From: Polynucleobacter sphagniphilus
Lineage (GTDB): Bacteria; Pseudomonadota; Gammaproteobacteria; Burkholderiales; Burkholderiaceae
Assembly: GCF_001953355.1 (NCBI RefSeq)
Contig: NZ_MPIY01000003.1
Span: 372,001 to 436,000 of the forward strand
DNA: 64,000 nucleotides
Reading direction: 5' to 3'
In this document: one piece after another, positions 49,443-58,462 of the stretch
How the letters are laid out: each line of letters begins with the position of its first letter
Position numbering within the stretch: the first letter of the stretch is position 1
Position numbers and translations under genes: made by a program
The notes under the pieces: generated by a model
Database searches by the model: none
What the model was told of the DNA's origin: nothing
What the model saw: the letters and a program-made list of their open reading frames with translations, nothing else

Positions 49443-50642
49443 TTGAATACTGCTTCTTATTCTGGTTTTGATCTATTTCTCAATTGGCTTGCGCATGGCT
49501 ATCTTCAATGGTCTTGGTGGGAGATCGTTGTTTACACTTTGCTCGTGACGCACATCACTATTGCTGCTGTGACTATCTTTCTGCACCGTTGCCAAGCCCA
49601 TCGCGCCTTAGATTTGCATCCCATCATGTCGCATTTTTTCCGCTTCTGGTTGTGGCTTACAACCGGAATGGTGACCAAGGAGTGGGCTGCGATTCATCGC
49701 AAACACCACGCTAAGTGCGAAACCATCGATGATCCACATAGCCCACAAATTTTAGGAATCAATACCGTCTTGTCACGTGGTGCAGAGCTCTATAAAAAAG
49801 AGGCTGCCAATCAAGAGACCTTAAACAAGTTCGGACACGGCACCCCTAATGACTGGATAGAACATCATCTCTATTCTAAATTTTCATGGCAAGGCGTTGC
49901 TTTGATGTTAATCATCGACGTATTTTTATTTGGCGGTATTGGTTTGACAGTGTGGGCAGTGCAAATGCTTTGGATTCCAATTACGGCAGCTGGTGTGATT
50001 AACGGCATTGGACATTTCTGGGGTTATCGTAATTACGATTGCGAAGATGCATCCAGAAACATCCTTCCTTGGGGTATCTTGATCGGTGGCGAGGAGTTAC
50101 ACAACAACCATCACACCTACGCTACTAGCGCCAAGCTCTCTAACAAGTGGTATGAGTTTGATATTGGTTGGCTTTACATACAGATGATGAGTGCGCTTGG
50201 TTTGGCGACAGTAAAGAAGACTCCCCCCAAGCCTATTCTGAGTAACTTACGCCCTGCGGACCAGGGCACACTGGAAGCCATCATTGCCAATCGTTATGAA
50301 ATCATGGCGCGTTATAGCAAGACGCTACGCAGCTTCTTTAGTAATGAAGTCCAGCATATGCAGGTATTGGCTGCGCATCTGAAGGATGCGCGCACATGGT
50401 TGGGCAAAGATGAATCTCGCCTGAGTGATGAAGAAAAATCCAAACTGGAAGAGTTAATTGCAAGCAATGCCCAGTTGCGCAAAATGATTGAAATGCGTCG
50501 TGATTTACAAGCCATCTGGGGCCGCTCTAATGCTACTGGCGATCAATTGCTAGCCCAACTCCATTCTTGGTGTCAGCGTGCCGAGGAGAGTGGTTTATCG
50601 AGCTTGCGCGAGTTCTCTTTGCGTTTGCGACGTTATGCATAA
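49443..50642 (+). CDS. Membrane fatty-acid desaturase (acyl-CoA delta-9 type)
   Basis: A 399-residue membrane desaturase with the three histidine boxes: HRCQAH at 48-53, HRKHH at 85-89 and HNNHH near 220, and hydrophobic segments around residues 25-50, 64-80 and 155-185. It introduces a cis double bond into acyl chains, helping membrane fluidity. The start is a TTG at 49443; no ATG fits upstream of the conserved region. The last approximately 110 residues form a charged, helical extension with heptad-like leucines not needed for the catalytic fold. It is followed by a strong terminator. Confidence 0.9.
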   Translation: MNTASYSGFDLFLNWLAHGYLQWSWWEIVVYTLLVTHITIAAVTIFLHRCQAHRALDLHPIMSHFFRFWLWLTTGMVTKEWAAIHRKHHAKCETIDDPHSPQILGINTVLSRGAELYKKEAANQETLNKFGHGTPNDWIEHHLYSKFSWQGVALMLIIDVFLFGGIGLTVWAVQMLWIPITAAGVINGIGHFWGYRNYDCEDASRNILPWGILIGGEELHNNHHTYATSAKLSNKWYEFDIGWLYIQMMSALGLATVKKTPPKPILSNLRPADQGTLEAIIANRYEIMARYSKTLRSFFSNEVQHMQVLAAHLKDARTWLGKDESRLSDEEKSKLEELIASNAQLRKMIEMRRDLQAIWGRSNATGDQLLAQLHSWCQRAEESGLSSLREFSLRLRRYA

Positions 50643-50684
50643 GCCAACGATGAGTTGGGTCTGCGCTCTCGAAGTTCAGATAAT

Positions 50685-50713
50685 AAAAAACCCGCTGTAT
50701 TAGCGGGTTTTTT
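50685..50713. terminator. Bidirectional terminator between the desaturase and rpmG
   Basis: A perfect 12-bp stem (50685-50696 with 50702-50713) with a five-base loop and A/T runs on both sides, between convergent genes. Confidence 0.93.
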
Positions 50714-50731
50714 ATTTGTGAAGTAAAGAAA

Positions 50732-50899
50732 TTACTTCAGCTTGGTTTCTTTGTAAGCAACGTGCTTGCGAATGGTTGGATCGAATTTCATGATCTCCAT
50801 TTTCTCAGGCTTTGTACGCTTGTTTTTTGAAGTAGTGTAGAAGTGACCAGTACCTGCTGATGACTCTAACTTGATTTTTTCTCTGCCGCCTTTAGCCAT
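50732..50899 (-). CDS. rpmG: 50S ribosomal protein L33
   Basis: A 55-residue protein found by translating the minus strand: [20 protein letters not shown], then [20 protein letters not shown], then a [15 protein letters not shown] end. It is a typical proteobacterial L33 of the cysteine-free (C-minus) kind, so it does not need zinc. It lies 11 bases after rpmB; rpmB-rpmG is a near-universal pair. A GGAG-like ribosome site precedes the ATG. Confidence 0.97.
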   Translation of the reverse strand: MAKGGREKIKLESSAGTGHFYTTSKNKRTKPEKMEIMKFDPTIRKHVAYKETKLK

Positions 50900-50910
50900 T
50901 TGTGCGCTCC

Positions 50911-51144
50911 TTAAATTTCGCCACGTGCACGAAGATCAGACAAAACAGCATCGATGCCATTTTTGTCGATCACGCGCAAACCAGCGTTGGTTAAGCGCAA
51001 GCTGACCCAACGGTTTTCAGATTCTACCCAGAAACGACGATTTTGCAGATTAGGCAAAAAGCGACGCTTTGTTTTGTTATTTGCATGGGATACATTGTTG
51101 CCAACCATCGGCTTCTTCCCAGTGACTTGGCAAACTTTTGCCAT
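50911..51144 (-). CDS. rpmB: 50S ribosomal protein L28
   Basis: A 77-residue basic protein starting [20 protein letters not shown] and containing [17 protein letters not shown], diagnostic for L28. The frame is open for four more codons to 51156 but the family start is MAKVC. Only one cysteine is present. First gene of rpmB-rpmG. Confidence 0.97.
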   Translation of the reverse strand: MAKVCQVTGKKPMVGNNVSHANNKTKRRFLPNLQNRRFWVESENRWVSLRLTNAGLRVIDKNGIDAVLSDLRARGEI

Positions 51145-51173
51145 GACGGACTCCATAATTGCGAAAAAAGAAG

Positions 51174-51182
51174 ATTGTATCA
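51174..51182 (-). promoter_or_regulatory. Extended -10 promoter for rpmBG
   Basis: On the minus strand TGATACAAT forms an extended -10 element (TGn plus TACAAT) about 30 bases before the rpmB ATG. The -35 position (about 17 bases further up) is a weak match. An alternative TTGACT lies near 51297 at the start of the spacer. Confidence 0.45.
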
Positions 51183-51301
51183 GGCATAGAGGGTTTTGAT
51201 CTACCCCTAATTGGCTTTAGTTTGAACGATTGGTGTAATAAATGGATCTAGACATTCTGAATTACCATTAAAGTTAGTAATTACTATCTTTAAAAGTCAA
51301 T

Positions 51302-51991
51302 CTACATAAGGCCTGAGTCTGAAAATGAGAAAAAACCACTCCCGCTCACGATACAGTGATCAAGTAGCGGAATATCGACTAGTTCCAGGGCTTTTGTGAG
51401 GATGTTGGTTAAATCTTGATCAGCCTGGCTTGGTAGCGGATTCCCACTCGGGTGATTATGGGCCACGATGATGGCGCTGGCATTGCGGGTGAGGGCCTCC
51501 TTGAGGATTTCTCGTGGATAGACAGCTGTATGGGTGATCGACCCCCGAAAGAGCTCCTGGCACTCAATCAGACGATATCTGGAGTCTAAATAAAGACATA
51601 AAAAGACTTCATGGGGTAGTTTGCCTATTTTTGCCTGTAAAAACTCCCTGACATGGGTTGGCGAAGAAAAGATCGAGTCGTATGCCAGCCCTTCCTCCAG
51701 GCTACGCTTGACTAGTTCATAGGCGGCTTGGATTTGTGACCATTTTGAGAGTCCCATGCCGTGAATGCGCGTTAGCTCGTCAGGGCTAGCACTCAAAAGG
51801 CGAGGTAGGCTGCCAAATTGATGGAGAAGATCTTGGGCCAAGGCCACGGCGCTTTTGCCTTTAACTCCAACCCGCAAGAAGATGGCTAAGAGCTCAGCAT
51901 CATTTAATGACTGAGCGCCTTGGGCGCGTAATTTCTCTCTAGGCTGATCCTCTCTTGGCCAATCTGGGATCGGAGAGTGTTCCTTGGTCAG
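51302..51991 (-). CDS. radC: DNA repair protein RadC (JAMM/MPN domain), non-standard start
   Basis: A RadC-family protein. The N-terminal helix-hairpin-helix region has QPREKLRAQGAQSLNDAELL and IHGMGLSKWSQ; the C-terminal MPN domain has HEVFLCLYLD and the metal motif HNHPSGNP with the following S-x7-D residues. The function is unproven despite the name. There is no ATG, GTG or TTG near the expected N-terminus. I place the start at a CTG (51991, CTG ACC AAG), giving 229 residues, the normal size. The only conventional start is a TTG at 52141, which would add 50 residues and overlap the divergent fkpB gene by about 129 bases. Confidence 0.85.
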   Translation of the reverse strand: MTKEHSPIPDWPREDQPREKLRAQGAQSLNDAELLAIFLRVGVKGKSAVALAQDLLHQFGSLPRLLSASPDELTRIHGMGLSKWSQIQAAYELVKRSLEEGLAYDSIFSSPTHVREFLQAKIGKLPHEVFLCLYLDSRYRLIECQELFRGSITHTAVYPREILKEALTRNASAIIVAHNHPSGNPLPSQADQDLTNILTKALELVDIPLLDHCIVSGSGFFSFSDSGLM

Positions 51992-52012
51992 CTGCCTAGA
52001 TACAATTACCTT

Positions 52013-52459
52013 ATGACTAAGCTTATTGTTCTGCCTAATTCCTATCTCACCCTCAACTATCGGCTGACTTTGCCCAATGGGGAGGATTACATCAATACGT
52101 TTATTGACCGTCCCGCGACGGTTTTGATGGGTTCTGGACAATTTGCGCCTTGTTTTGAAAAAGTGTTGTTGGGTTTAGAGGTGGGCGAGAAAAAAAGTGC
52201 CTTACTCCCGCCGGAAGAAAGTTTTGGCGAACGTAAAGATGAGTTGGTGCAGTGGGTTTCTTTGGGGGCGCTTAAAGAAGGCCGGGATGAGGACGCAGAA
52301 TTTAATCCGGGTGATGTGATTGAGTTCAATGCCCCGGGTGGTGCTCAATATGCTGGTGTATTGCAATCGATTAACGAAGAGGGTGCTTGGTTTGATTTCA
52401 ATCACCCCTTGGCTGGTCGCCCCGTTACCTTTGAAGCGCAAATTGTTGCGATTCTCTAG
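52013..52459 (+). CDS. fkpB: FKBP-type peptidyl-prolyl isomerase (FkpB/SlpA)
   Basis: A 148-residue SlpA-like FKBP with GQFAPCFEKVLLGLEVGEKK and PEESFGERKDELVQWV, and a C-terminal insert-flap region with NHPLAGRPVTFEAQIVAI, diagnostic for the SlyD/SlpA branch. It lacks the histidine-rich SlyD tail. It lies just upstream of ispH (18 bases), the same order as in E. coli. Confidence 0.93.
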   Translation: MTKLIVLPNSYLTLNYRLTLPNGEDYINTFIDRPATVLMGSGQFAPCFEKVLLGLEVGEKKSALLPPEESFGERKDELVQWVSLGALKEGRDEDAEFNPGDVIEFNAPGGAQYAGVLQSINEEGAWFDFNHPLAGRPVTFEAQIVAIL

Positions 52460-52477
52460 AACATATTTAAAGCAGCC

Positions 52478-53419
52478 ATGAATCCGATAGATAGCCCTGA
52501 AATTTTGATGGCCCAGCCCCGCGGCTTTTGTGCTGGCGTAGACCGCGCAATCAATATCGTTAATGAAGCGCTCAATCGCTTTGGTGCCCCAATCTATGTG
52601 CGCCATGAAATTGTGCATAACGCATACGTGGTCAATGAGCTCCGTGAAAAAGGCGCGGTCTTTGTTGATGAATTGCACGAAGTACCCAAGGGTGGCATTG
52701 TGGTGTTTAGTGCGCACGGCGTTTCTAAAGAGGTGCGACAAGATGCCGAACAACGTGGATTGCAGGTGTATGACGCGACTTGTCCATTGGTAACCAAAGT
52801 ACATCTTGAGGTCGTTAAGATGTGCAAAGAAGGCTATACCGTATTGATGATTGGCCATGCTGGCCACCCTGAGGTTGAGGGCACTATGGGGCAGGTGAAA
52901 GAGGGCGTCTTCTTGATTGAGAAAATCGGCGATGTTGAGAAATTGACTTTCCCAAGTGATACCAAGATTGCCTTTGTAACTCAAACAACGCTCTCCGTTG
53001 ATGAGACCAAAGAAATTGTTGATGCATTAACGAGCAAGTTCCCTAAGATTGTTCAACCTCGCAAGCAAGATATTTGTTACGCTACTCAAAATCGTCAAGA
53101 CGCCGTTAAGTTGATGGCGCCTCAAGTTGAGGTCGTTATTGTGGTGGGTAGTAAGGCAAGCTCGAACTCGAATCGTTTGCGTGAACTATCTGAAAAGTTA
53201 GGTGTACCGTCTTACATGGTGGACGCACCGGAGCAACTCAAGGCCGAATGGTTTGCAGGTAAAAAGCGCGTGGGTTTGACTGCTGGCGCATCAGCGCCAG
53301 AGAGTTTGGCGCAGTCAATCGTTGCAAAGATCCAAGAATTTGGTCCGCGGCAAGTACGAGCACTGCCGGGGGTGGTTGAAGATGTTACCTTTTCACTACC
53401 TAAAAATTTAGTTGATTAG
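52478..53419 (+). CDS. ispH: 4-hydroxy-3-methylbut-2-enyl diphosphate reductase
   Basis: A 313-residue IspH, last step of the MEP isoprenoid pathway. The three cysteines that hold the [4Fe-4S] cluster are in [11 protein letters not shown] (C18), TCPLVTKVH (about 103) and CYATQNRQ (about 199). [12 protein letters not shown] carries a conserved histidine. Its stop overlaps the convergent aminotransferase by 4 bases. Confidence 0.97.
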   Translation: MNPIDSPEILMAQPRGFCAGVDRAINIVNEALNRFGAPIYVRHEIVHNAYVVNELREKGAVFVDELHEVPKGGIVVFSAHGVSKEVRQDAEQRGLQVYDATCPLVTKVHLEVVKMCKEGYTVLMIGHAGHPEVEGTMGQVKEGVFLIEKIGDVEKLTFPSDTKIAFVTQTTLSVDETKEIVDALTSKFPKIVQPRKQDICYATQNRQDAVKLMAPQVEVVIVVGSKASSNSNRLRELSEKLGVPSYMVDAPEQLKAEWFAGKKRVGLTAGASAPESLAQSIVAKIQEFGPRQVRALPGVVEDVTFSLPKNLVD

Positions 53420-54609
53420 GTAGTCAGTTTCAAAAGTTCGCGCAAGATGCCACACATCTGACGGATTTCATCATCAGATACATTGAGGGCTGGCATAAAG
53501 CGCAATAGATTGGGTCTAGGAGAGTTAATCAGAAGACCCTCCGGTGCGCGATCACGCGCTAGTTCCACTAATTTTCCGCCGATATCTTTTCCTAAAATCA
53601 GGGCGCGCAATAAACCCTCACCACGTTCACCGCCCAGATTAAATTCATGAGAAAGTGCCAGTAGTTCTGAGCGCAGAAGTTCGCCTTTTGCTTTAACTGA
53701 ATCCAAGAAGCCAGGTGCCAGCAACTGTTCAATTACGCTGATGCCAACCGCAGTCATGAGTGGGTTGCCGTTATAGGTGCCACCTTGGTCACCCGGTACA
53801 AAACAAGCCACTGCATCGGTAGCTAACAAGGCGGCCAAAGGAACGCCACCACCAATACCTTTCCCCAAAGTCATGATGTCAGGCTCGATACCATAGTGCT
53901 GATAAGCAAACAAAGTACCTGTGCGGCCACAGCCAGCTTGCACTTCATCCACTATGAGGAGAATGCTGTTCTCTTTAGTAAATTGGCGCAGGTCTTTCAT
54001 AAAAGTGGCATCAGCAGGAATGACGCCGCCTTCGCCTTGAACGGGCTCAAGCATCACCGCTACGGTTTTATCTGTCACCAGTTTTTTAACGGAATCTAAA
54101 TCGTTGAGCTCTGCTTTCGGAAATCCAGGCACTTGTGGTGCATATAAGGTATCCCAACCTGGTTTACCAGAGGCGCTCATGGTGGCTAATGTGCGTCCAT
54201 GAAAGCTATGGTCAAAGGTAATGATTTCAAAGGCGCCTGGCTTATTGAGTTGCCCCCATTTGCGGGCTAATTTAATGGCACCCTCATTGGCTTCAGCACC
54301 GCTGTTTGCAAAAAATACTTTGTTAAAGCAGCTATTTGCCGTCAATAGATTGGATAAGCCAATCATTGGCTCGTTATAAAAAGCTGGACTGGGGTTGATG
54401 AGTTTTTTTGCTTGCGCATTGAGCGCCTCAATCATGCCGGGGTTGCCATGACCCAAACAGTTGACAGCCCATCCTTGCAAAAAATCTAAATAGCGTTTGC
54501 CATTGTTATCGACTAGCCATGAGCCCTTACCCTCCACCATGATGACTTCTGGTCTAGGGGTAATGAACATGACGGAATGCGCATCAACAGTCTGGGCAGG
54601 ATTATTCAT
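53416..54609 (-). CDS. argD: Acetylornithine transaminase family, class III aminotransferase
   Basis: A 397-residue PLP enzyme with [26 protein letters not shown] and the PLP lysine in [17 protein letters not shown]. These and the length fit ArgD, which makes N-acetylornithine (or succinyl-diaminopimelate). Related class III enzymes share the motifs, so the substrate is assigned mainly by similarity. It would supply the pathway served by argF and argG elsewhere in the window. It has a 4-base convergent overlap with ispH. Confidence 0.92.
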   Translation of the reverse strand: MNNPAQTVDAHSVMFITPRPEVIMVEGKGSWLVDNNGKRYLDFLQGWAVNCLGHGNPGMIEALNAQAKKLINPSPAFYNEPMIGLSNLLTANSCFNKVFFANSGAEANEGAIKLARKWGQLNKPGAFEIITFDHSFHGRTLATMSASGKPGWDTLYAPQVPGFPKAELNDLDSVKKLVTDKTVAVMLEPVQGEGGVIPADATFMKDLRQFTKENSILLIVDEVQAGCGRTGTLFAYQHYGIEPDIMTLGKGIGGGVPLAALLATDAVACFVPGDQGGTYNGNPLMTAVGISVIEQLLAPGFLDSVKAKGELLRSELLALSHEFNLGGERGEGLLRALILGKDIGGKLVELARDRAPEGLLINSPRPNLLRFMPALNVSDDEIRQMCGILRELLKLTT

Positions 54610-54688
54610 TTGGATAGGTGATTGGTTGGGGTGGCAAATTGGAATCTATTATCGCGCTTTGAATCAAAAATGGTGGGGCTCCTGGCCA

Positions 54689-55726
54689 TCAGCTCGCTAG
54701 ATCAGCAGCGCTGGTAAAGGAATCTGCAAAGAATTCTTCCTCAGGTAGATGACATTGAGATGAAAAGTCAGTCCGCGCCGAATTGACCATGATGGGGGCA
54801 CCACAGGCGTAAACCTGAAAGTCTTTCATATCTGGATGGTCTTGCATGACGGCTTGATGAACAAAGCCAGTGCGGCCTTGCCACTGATCTTCTGGCTGGG
54901 CATCCGATATAACGGGGATATATTTAAAGTTGGCAATCTCTTTTTCCCATGAGGCGCACAGTTCAGGCAAGTAAAGGTCGCCTGGACGACGACCGCCCCA
55001 ATAGAGATAAACGGGCCGCGCTATTTTCTTAAGCTGCATTTGCTCGATGATCGATTTAATGGGGGCAAAGCCTGTGCCTGCAGCAACAAAAATAATGGGT
55101 TTTTTAGAATCTTCTCTTAAAAAGAAGCTACCCAAAGGACCTTCAAAGCGCAAAATATCTTTTTCTTTGAGGGCTGGATCTTTCACCCCAAATACAAAAT
55201 CAGTAAAAAGACCGCCAGGCAAATGGCGAATATGTAACTCAAGTGGCCCTTCTTGCTCTGGGGCATTGGCTATCGAATAGGCACGACGTTGACCATCTTT
55301 CAGTAAAAATTCTAAATATTGACCAGCTAAAAACTGAAAGCGTTCAGCCGCCGGTAGTTGCAATTTCAAGATGGCTACATCGGCGCTGGGCTTGGTGATG
55401 GTGTTGACCCGGCATGGAATTTTCCGAATGGCAATATCACCGCTTCCTTGGACTTCACGAGCCTCAATCAGTAAGTCAGACTGTGGGTGTGCGCAGCAAA
55501 ACAAAATCGATCCCGCAGTTTCTTCAGCCCGGCTCAGCGCACCTTCACTATGTTGACCATGGCTGAGCTGACCTTCTAATACCTTACCTTTGCATGAACC
55601 GCAGGCACCATTCTTGCAACCATAAGGCAAGTTAATGCCCTGTCTTAGGGCCGCCTCAAGGATGCTTTCTTCTGAATCAACTGTAAATTGCTTACCGCTC
55701 GTTTTGAGCGTGACTTGATACGACAC
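54689..55726 (-). CDS. CDP-6-deoxy-delta-3,4-glucoseen reductase-like ferredoxin/flavin reductase
   Basis: A 345-residue iron-sulfur flavoprotein. The N-terminal plant-type [2Fe-2S] domain has PYGCKNGACGSCKG at 35-48 and a later cysteine pair near 77; then come an FAD domain with RAYSIANAP and an NAD domain with FVAAGTGFAPIKS. Betaproteobacterial databases usually call this CDP-6-deoxy-delta-3,4-glucoseen reductase, but no dideoxysugar genes are here, so a general electron-transfer role is more likely. I place the start at a GTG (55726), which has AAAGGA six bases upstream; ATG 55732 would lie directly against that site. Confidence 0.88.
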   Translation of the reverse strand: MSYQVTLKTSGKQFTVDSEESILEAALRQGINLPYGCKNGACGSCKGKVLEGQLSHGQHSEGALSRAEETAGSILFCCAHPQSDLLIEAREVQGSGDIAIRKIPCRVNTITKPSADVAILKLQLPAAERFQFLAGQYLEFLLKDGQRRAYSIANAPEQEGPLELHIRHLPGGLFTDFVFGVKDPALKEKDILRFEGPLGSFFLREDSKKPIIFVAAGTGFAPIKSIIEQMQLKKIARPVYLYWGGRRPGDLYLPELCASWEKEIANFKYIPVISDAQPEDQWQGRTGFVHQAVMQDHPDMKDFQVYACGAPIMVNSARTDFSSQCHLPEEEFFADSFTSAADLAS

Positions 55727-55753
55727 TCTCATTCCTTTCAATAAATCGTTACG

Positions 55754-56668
55754 ATGTCACTTATGAAATCGTTTGGTAAACCCCGAATCCTGATTATTGG
55801 CTGCGGAGACATTGGTCTGCGCGTTGCCAAACAGCTATCGAAGCACTATCGTGTTTTTGCCTTAACTTCTCAGAAAAGTCGCTTTAGCGAGTTAATACAG
55901 TCGGGCGCCCTACCTATTTTGGGAAATTTAGATCAGCCAGAAAGTTTATGGCGGTTAAGCGATTTAGCTCAAACGATCATTCATTTGGCACCTCCCCAAA
56001 GTGTTGGTGTCCGCGACAACCGAACCCGCAACCTCCTCCGAATTTTAGCCCAAGGGTCAAATACTGTCCGCCGCCTCATTTATGTCAGCACCACAGGGGT
56101 ATACGGTGACCACCAAGGGGCTCAGGTAAGTGAAGTGACCCCGGTTAATCCGCAAAGCGAGCGAGCCAAGCGCAGAGTGGATGCTGAGCGCACACTTCGT
56201 TTATGGGGGCCAGCCCATGGTGTAGGGGTAACTATTTTGCGGGTGCCGGGTATTTATGCCGCCGATCGTTTGCCGCTTGAGCGCTTGCATGCCAAAACTC
56301 CAGCATTACTTCCACATGAAGATGCATACTCCAATCATATACATAGCGATGATCTGGCGAATTTAGTGTGCGCAGCGGTTTATCACGGTAAACCACAAAG
56401 AGTCATTAACGCCTGTGATGGCGGCCAAACAAAGATGGGTGATTACTTTGATCAGGTAGCCGATGCGTTTGCATTAGAGCGACCACCACGCTTGCCTGCT
56501 GAGCAGTTGCAAAAAATAGTTAGCCCCATGCTATGGTCTTTTATGCGTGAATCTCGGCGTGTAACAAATACACGCTTAGCAGAATTAAAAACACCGCTGC
56601 GCTATCCGAGCGTTGCTGCATTCTTAAAAACTATTTCCAAGAATCCTTCAGGCCAACAGTCCGATTAA
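55754..56668 (+). CDS. SDR/NAD(P)-dependent epimerase-like protein
   Basis: A 304-residue extended SDR-type Rossmann protein with GCGDIG at 16-21, LIYVSTTGVYGDHQG in the middle and a central HSDDLANLV. It resembles YeeZ-type NAD-dependent epimerases of unknown substrate. The active-site YxxxK tyrosine is not obvious, so it may be atypical or non-catalytic. Its 3' end overlaps glnS by 38 bases on the opposite strand. It is divergent from the reductase (27 bases). Confidence 0.82.
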   Translation: MSLMKSFGKPRILIIGCGDIGLRVAKQLSKHYRVFALTSQKSRFSELIQSGALPILGNLDQPESLWRLSDLAQTIIHLAPPQSVGVRDNRTRNLLRILAQGSNTVRRLIYVSTTGVYGDHQGAQVSEVTPVNPQSERAKRRVDAERTLRLWGPAHGVGVTILRVPGIYAADRLPLERLHAKTPALLPHEDAYSNHIHSDDLANLVCAAVYHGKPQRVINACDGGQTKMGDYFDQVADAFALERPPRLPAEQLQKIVSPMLWSFMRESRRVTNTRLAELKTPLRYPSVAAFLKTISKNPSGQQSD

Positions 56669-58403
56669 AGACGGGTTTGCCTGCTTGTGAATCGATTCGA
56701 TCGGCAACAAAATAGCCATGACGTTCAAACTGAAAACGCTCTTCCGGTTTGGCATCTTTCATACAGGGTTCTAAGTAAGCGGTAATGGTTTCTTTGGAGT
56801 TTGGATTGATTGCTTCTAGGAAGTTTTTATCCCCACTGTCTGGGTGGGGGTCGCTAAATAAGTGGTCATAGAGACGCACTTCAGCTGGAATCGCCTCGGC
56901 TGCGCTAACCCAGTGAATGTTCCCTTTTACTTTGTAATTATTGGATCCGGGCGTCCCACTTTTACTATCTGGAAAATGAGTTGCGTTCACCTGGATGACA
57001 TTGCCATCTGCATCTACTTCAAACCCAGTGCATTCAATCACAAATCCATGACGCAAGCGAACGCGTCCACCAGCCTGATCGCCAATGGGTGGATAAAGTC
57101 TGAAGAAGCCCTTAGTGGGCTCTTTCATAAAGTCATCTGCCTCGATCCAAAGCTCGCGCGTGAAATTAAATTCACGATGACCCCACTCTGGATGATGGGG
57201 GTGGCGTGGTGCTGAGCAAGACTCACTTACGTTGGCATCCAAGTTTTGGATGACTAGCTTGAGTGGTTTTAAGACAGCTGTGGCACGAGGTGCTCTGGCT
57301 TCTAAGTCATCGCGTAAAGCCTGGTCTAGCGTACTCATATCAATCCAGCTATCCGCTTTTGAAACGCCAATGCGTTCGCAGAAAAGGCGAATGCTCTCAG
57401 GCGTATAACCCCTACGACGTATCCCCACAATCGTTGGCATACGTGGATCATCCCAACCTTCAACATGGTTTTCTTCTACCAATTGCAATAACTTGCGCTT
57501 ACTGGTGATGGTGTAGGTGAGATTGAGGCGAGCAAACTCATACTGATGCGGTAGGGGGTCTTTAAAGACCCCCACTTCTTTGAGTGCATTGAGTACCCAG
57601 TCATACAAAGGGCGGTTGTTCTCAAACTCCAGAGTGCAAATGGAATGAGAAACATTTTCTAATGCATCAGAAATGCAATGTGTGTAGTCGTATAAAGGGT
57701 AGATGCACCACTTGCTGCCAGTGCGATGGTGATCGGTATGGCGAATACGGTACACCACTGGATCGCGCATCACAATGTTTGGATGCGCCATATCAATTTT
57801 TAAGCGCAGGACATGTTCGCCGTCTTTGAATTTGCCATCACGCATCTGACGAAAGAGCTGCAGGTTATCTGCTGGACTACGCTCACGATACGGACTATTT
57901 TTACCAGGTTGACCAAAGTTACCCCGATTCGCATGAATGTCATCAGCGCTTTGGCTATCCACGTAGGCCTTGCCATTTTGAATCAAAATTTCTGCAAATT
58001 CATACAATCGATCAAAGTAATCACTGGCGTGATAAAGGTGAGTGCCCCAGTCAAAGCCTAGCCATTTCACCGCATCCAAAATGCTATCGGCGTACTCCAC
58101 ATCCTCTTTAACAGGGTTGGTATCATCCAGGCGCATATTGCAACGCGCACCACCAGCTTGCGTGTTGTAGTCCTTGGCTAAGCCAAAGTTCAGGCAAATA
58201 CTTTTCGCATGACCAATATGTAAATAGCCATTGGGCTCAGGTGGAAAACGCGTAATGATTGAAGGTATTGCTTGACCAGCGCTATTGCTGCGATGCTGAT
58301 AGGCGCCACTAGTCAAATCATGATCGATGATTTGGCGTAAAAAATTAGAGGGCTCTGCAAGAGCAGGGGAGGCTGGTTTGGAGGGCTTGCTATCTTGGGA
58401 CAT
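56631..58403 (-). CDS. glnS: Glutamine-tRNA ligase
   Basis: A 590-residue class Ib synthetase with the HIGH motif in PPEPNGYLHIGHAKS at 54-68 and a KMSKS-like TSKRKLLQL. RRRGYTPESIRLFCERIGV is also diagnostic for GlnRS. It is longer than E. coli GlnRS (about 554), with an N-terminal extension of about 40 residues. It overlaps the SDR gene by 38 bases at its 3' end. Confidence 0.96.
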   Translation of the reverse strand: MSQDSKPSKPASPALAEPSNFLRQIIDHDLTSGAYQHRSNSAGQAIPSIITRFPPEPNGYLHIGHAKSICLNFGLAKDYNTQAGGARCNMRLDDTNPVKEDVEYADSILDAVKWLGFDWGTHLYHASDYFDRLYEFAEILIQNGKAYVDSQSADDIHANRGNFGQPGKNSPYRERSPADNLQLFRQMRDGKFKDGEHVLRLKIDMAHPNIVMRDPVVYRIRHTDHHRTGSKWCIYPLYDYTHCISDALENVSHSICTLEFENNRPLYDWVLNALKEVGVFKDPLPHQYEFARLNLTYTITSKRKLLQLVEENHVEGWDDPRMPTIVGIRRRGYTPESIRLFCERIGVSKADSWIDMSTLDQALRDDLEARAPRATAVLKPLKLVIQNLDANVSESCSAPRHPHHPEWGHREFNFTRELWIEADDFMKEPTKGFFRLYPPIGDQAGGRVRLRHGFVIECTGFEVDADGNVIQVNATHFPDSKSGTPGSNNYKVKGNIHWVSAAEAIPAEVRLYDHLFSDPHPDSGDKNFLEAINPNSKETITAYLEPCMKDAKPEERFQFERHGYFVADRIDSQAGKPVFNRTVGLKDSWK

Positions 58404-58462
58404 ATTCCCATTGTAGAGAAAAGTGCGCTCCCAAGATCAAGGCGCAAAGGGTATAAGCACCC

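Noticed and set aside
52202..52984. A 260-codon open frame on the minus strand across fkpB and ispH.
   Set aside because: It lies entirely antisense to two well-conserved genes, has no ribosome site or family resemblance, and is explained by codon bias of the real genes.
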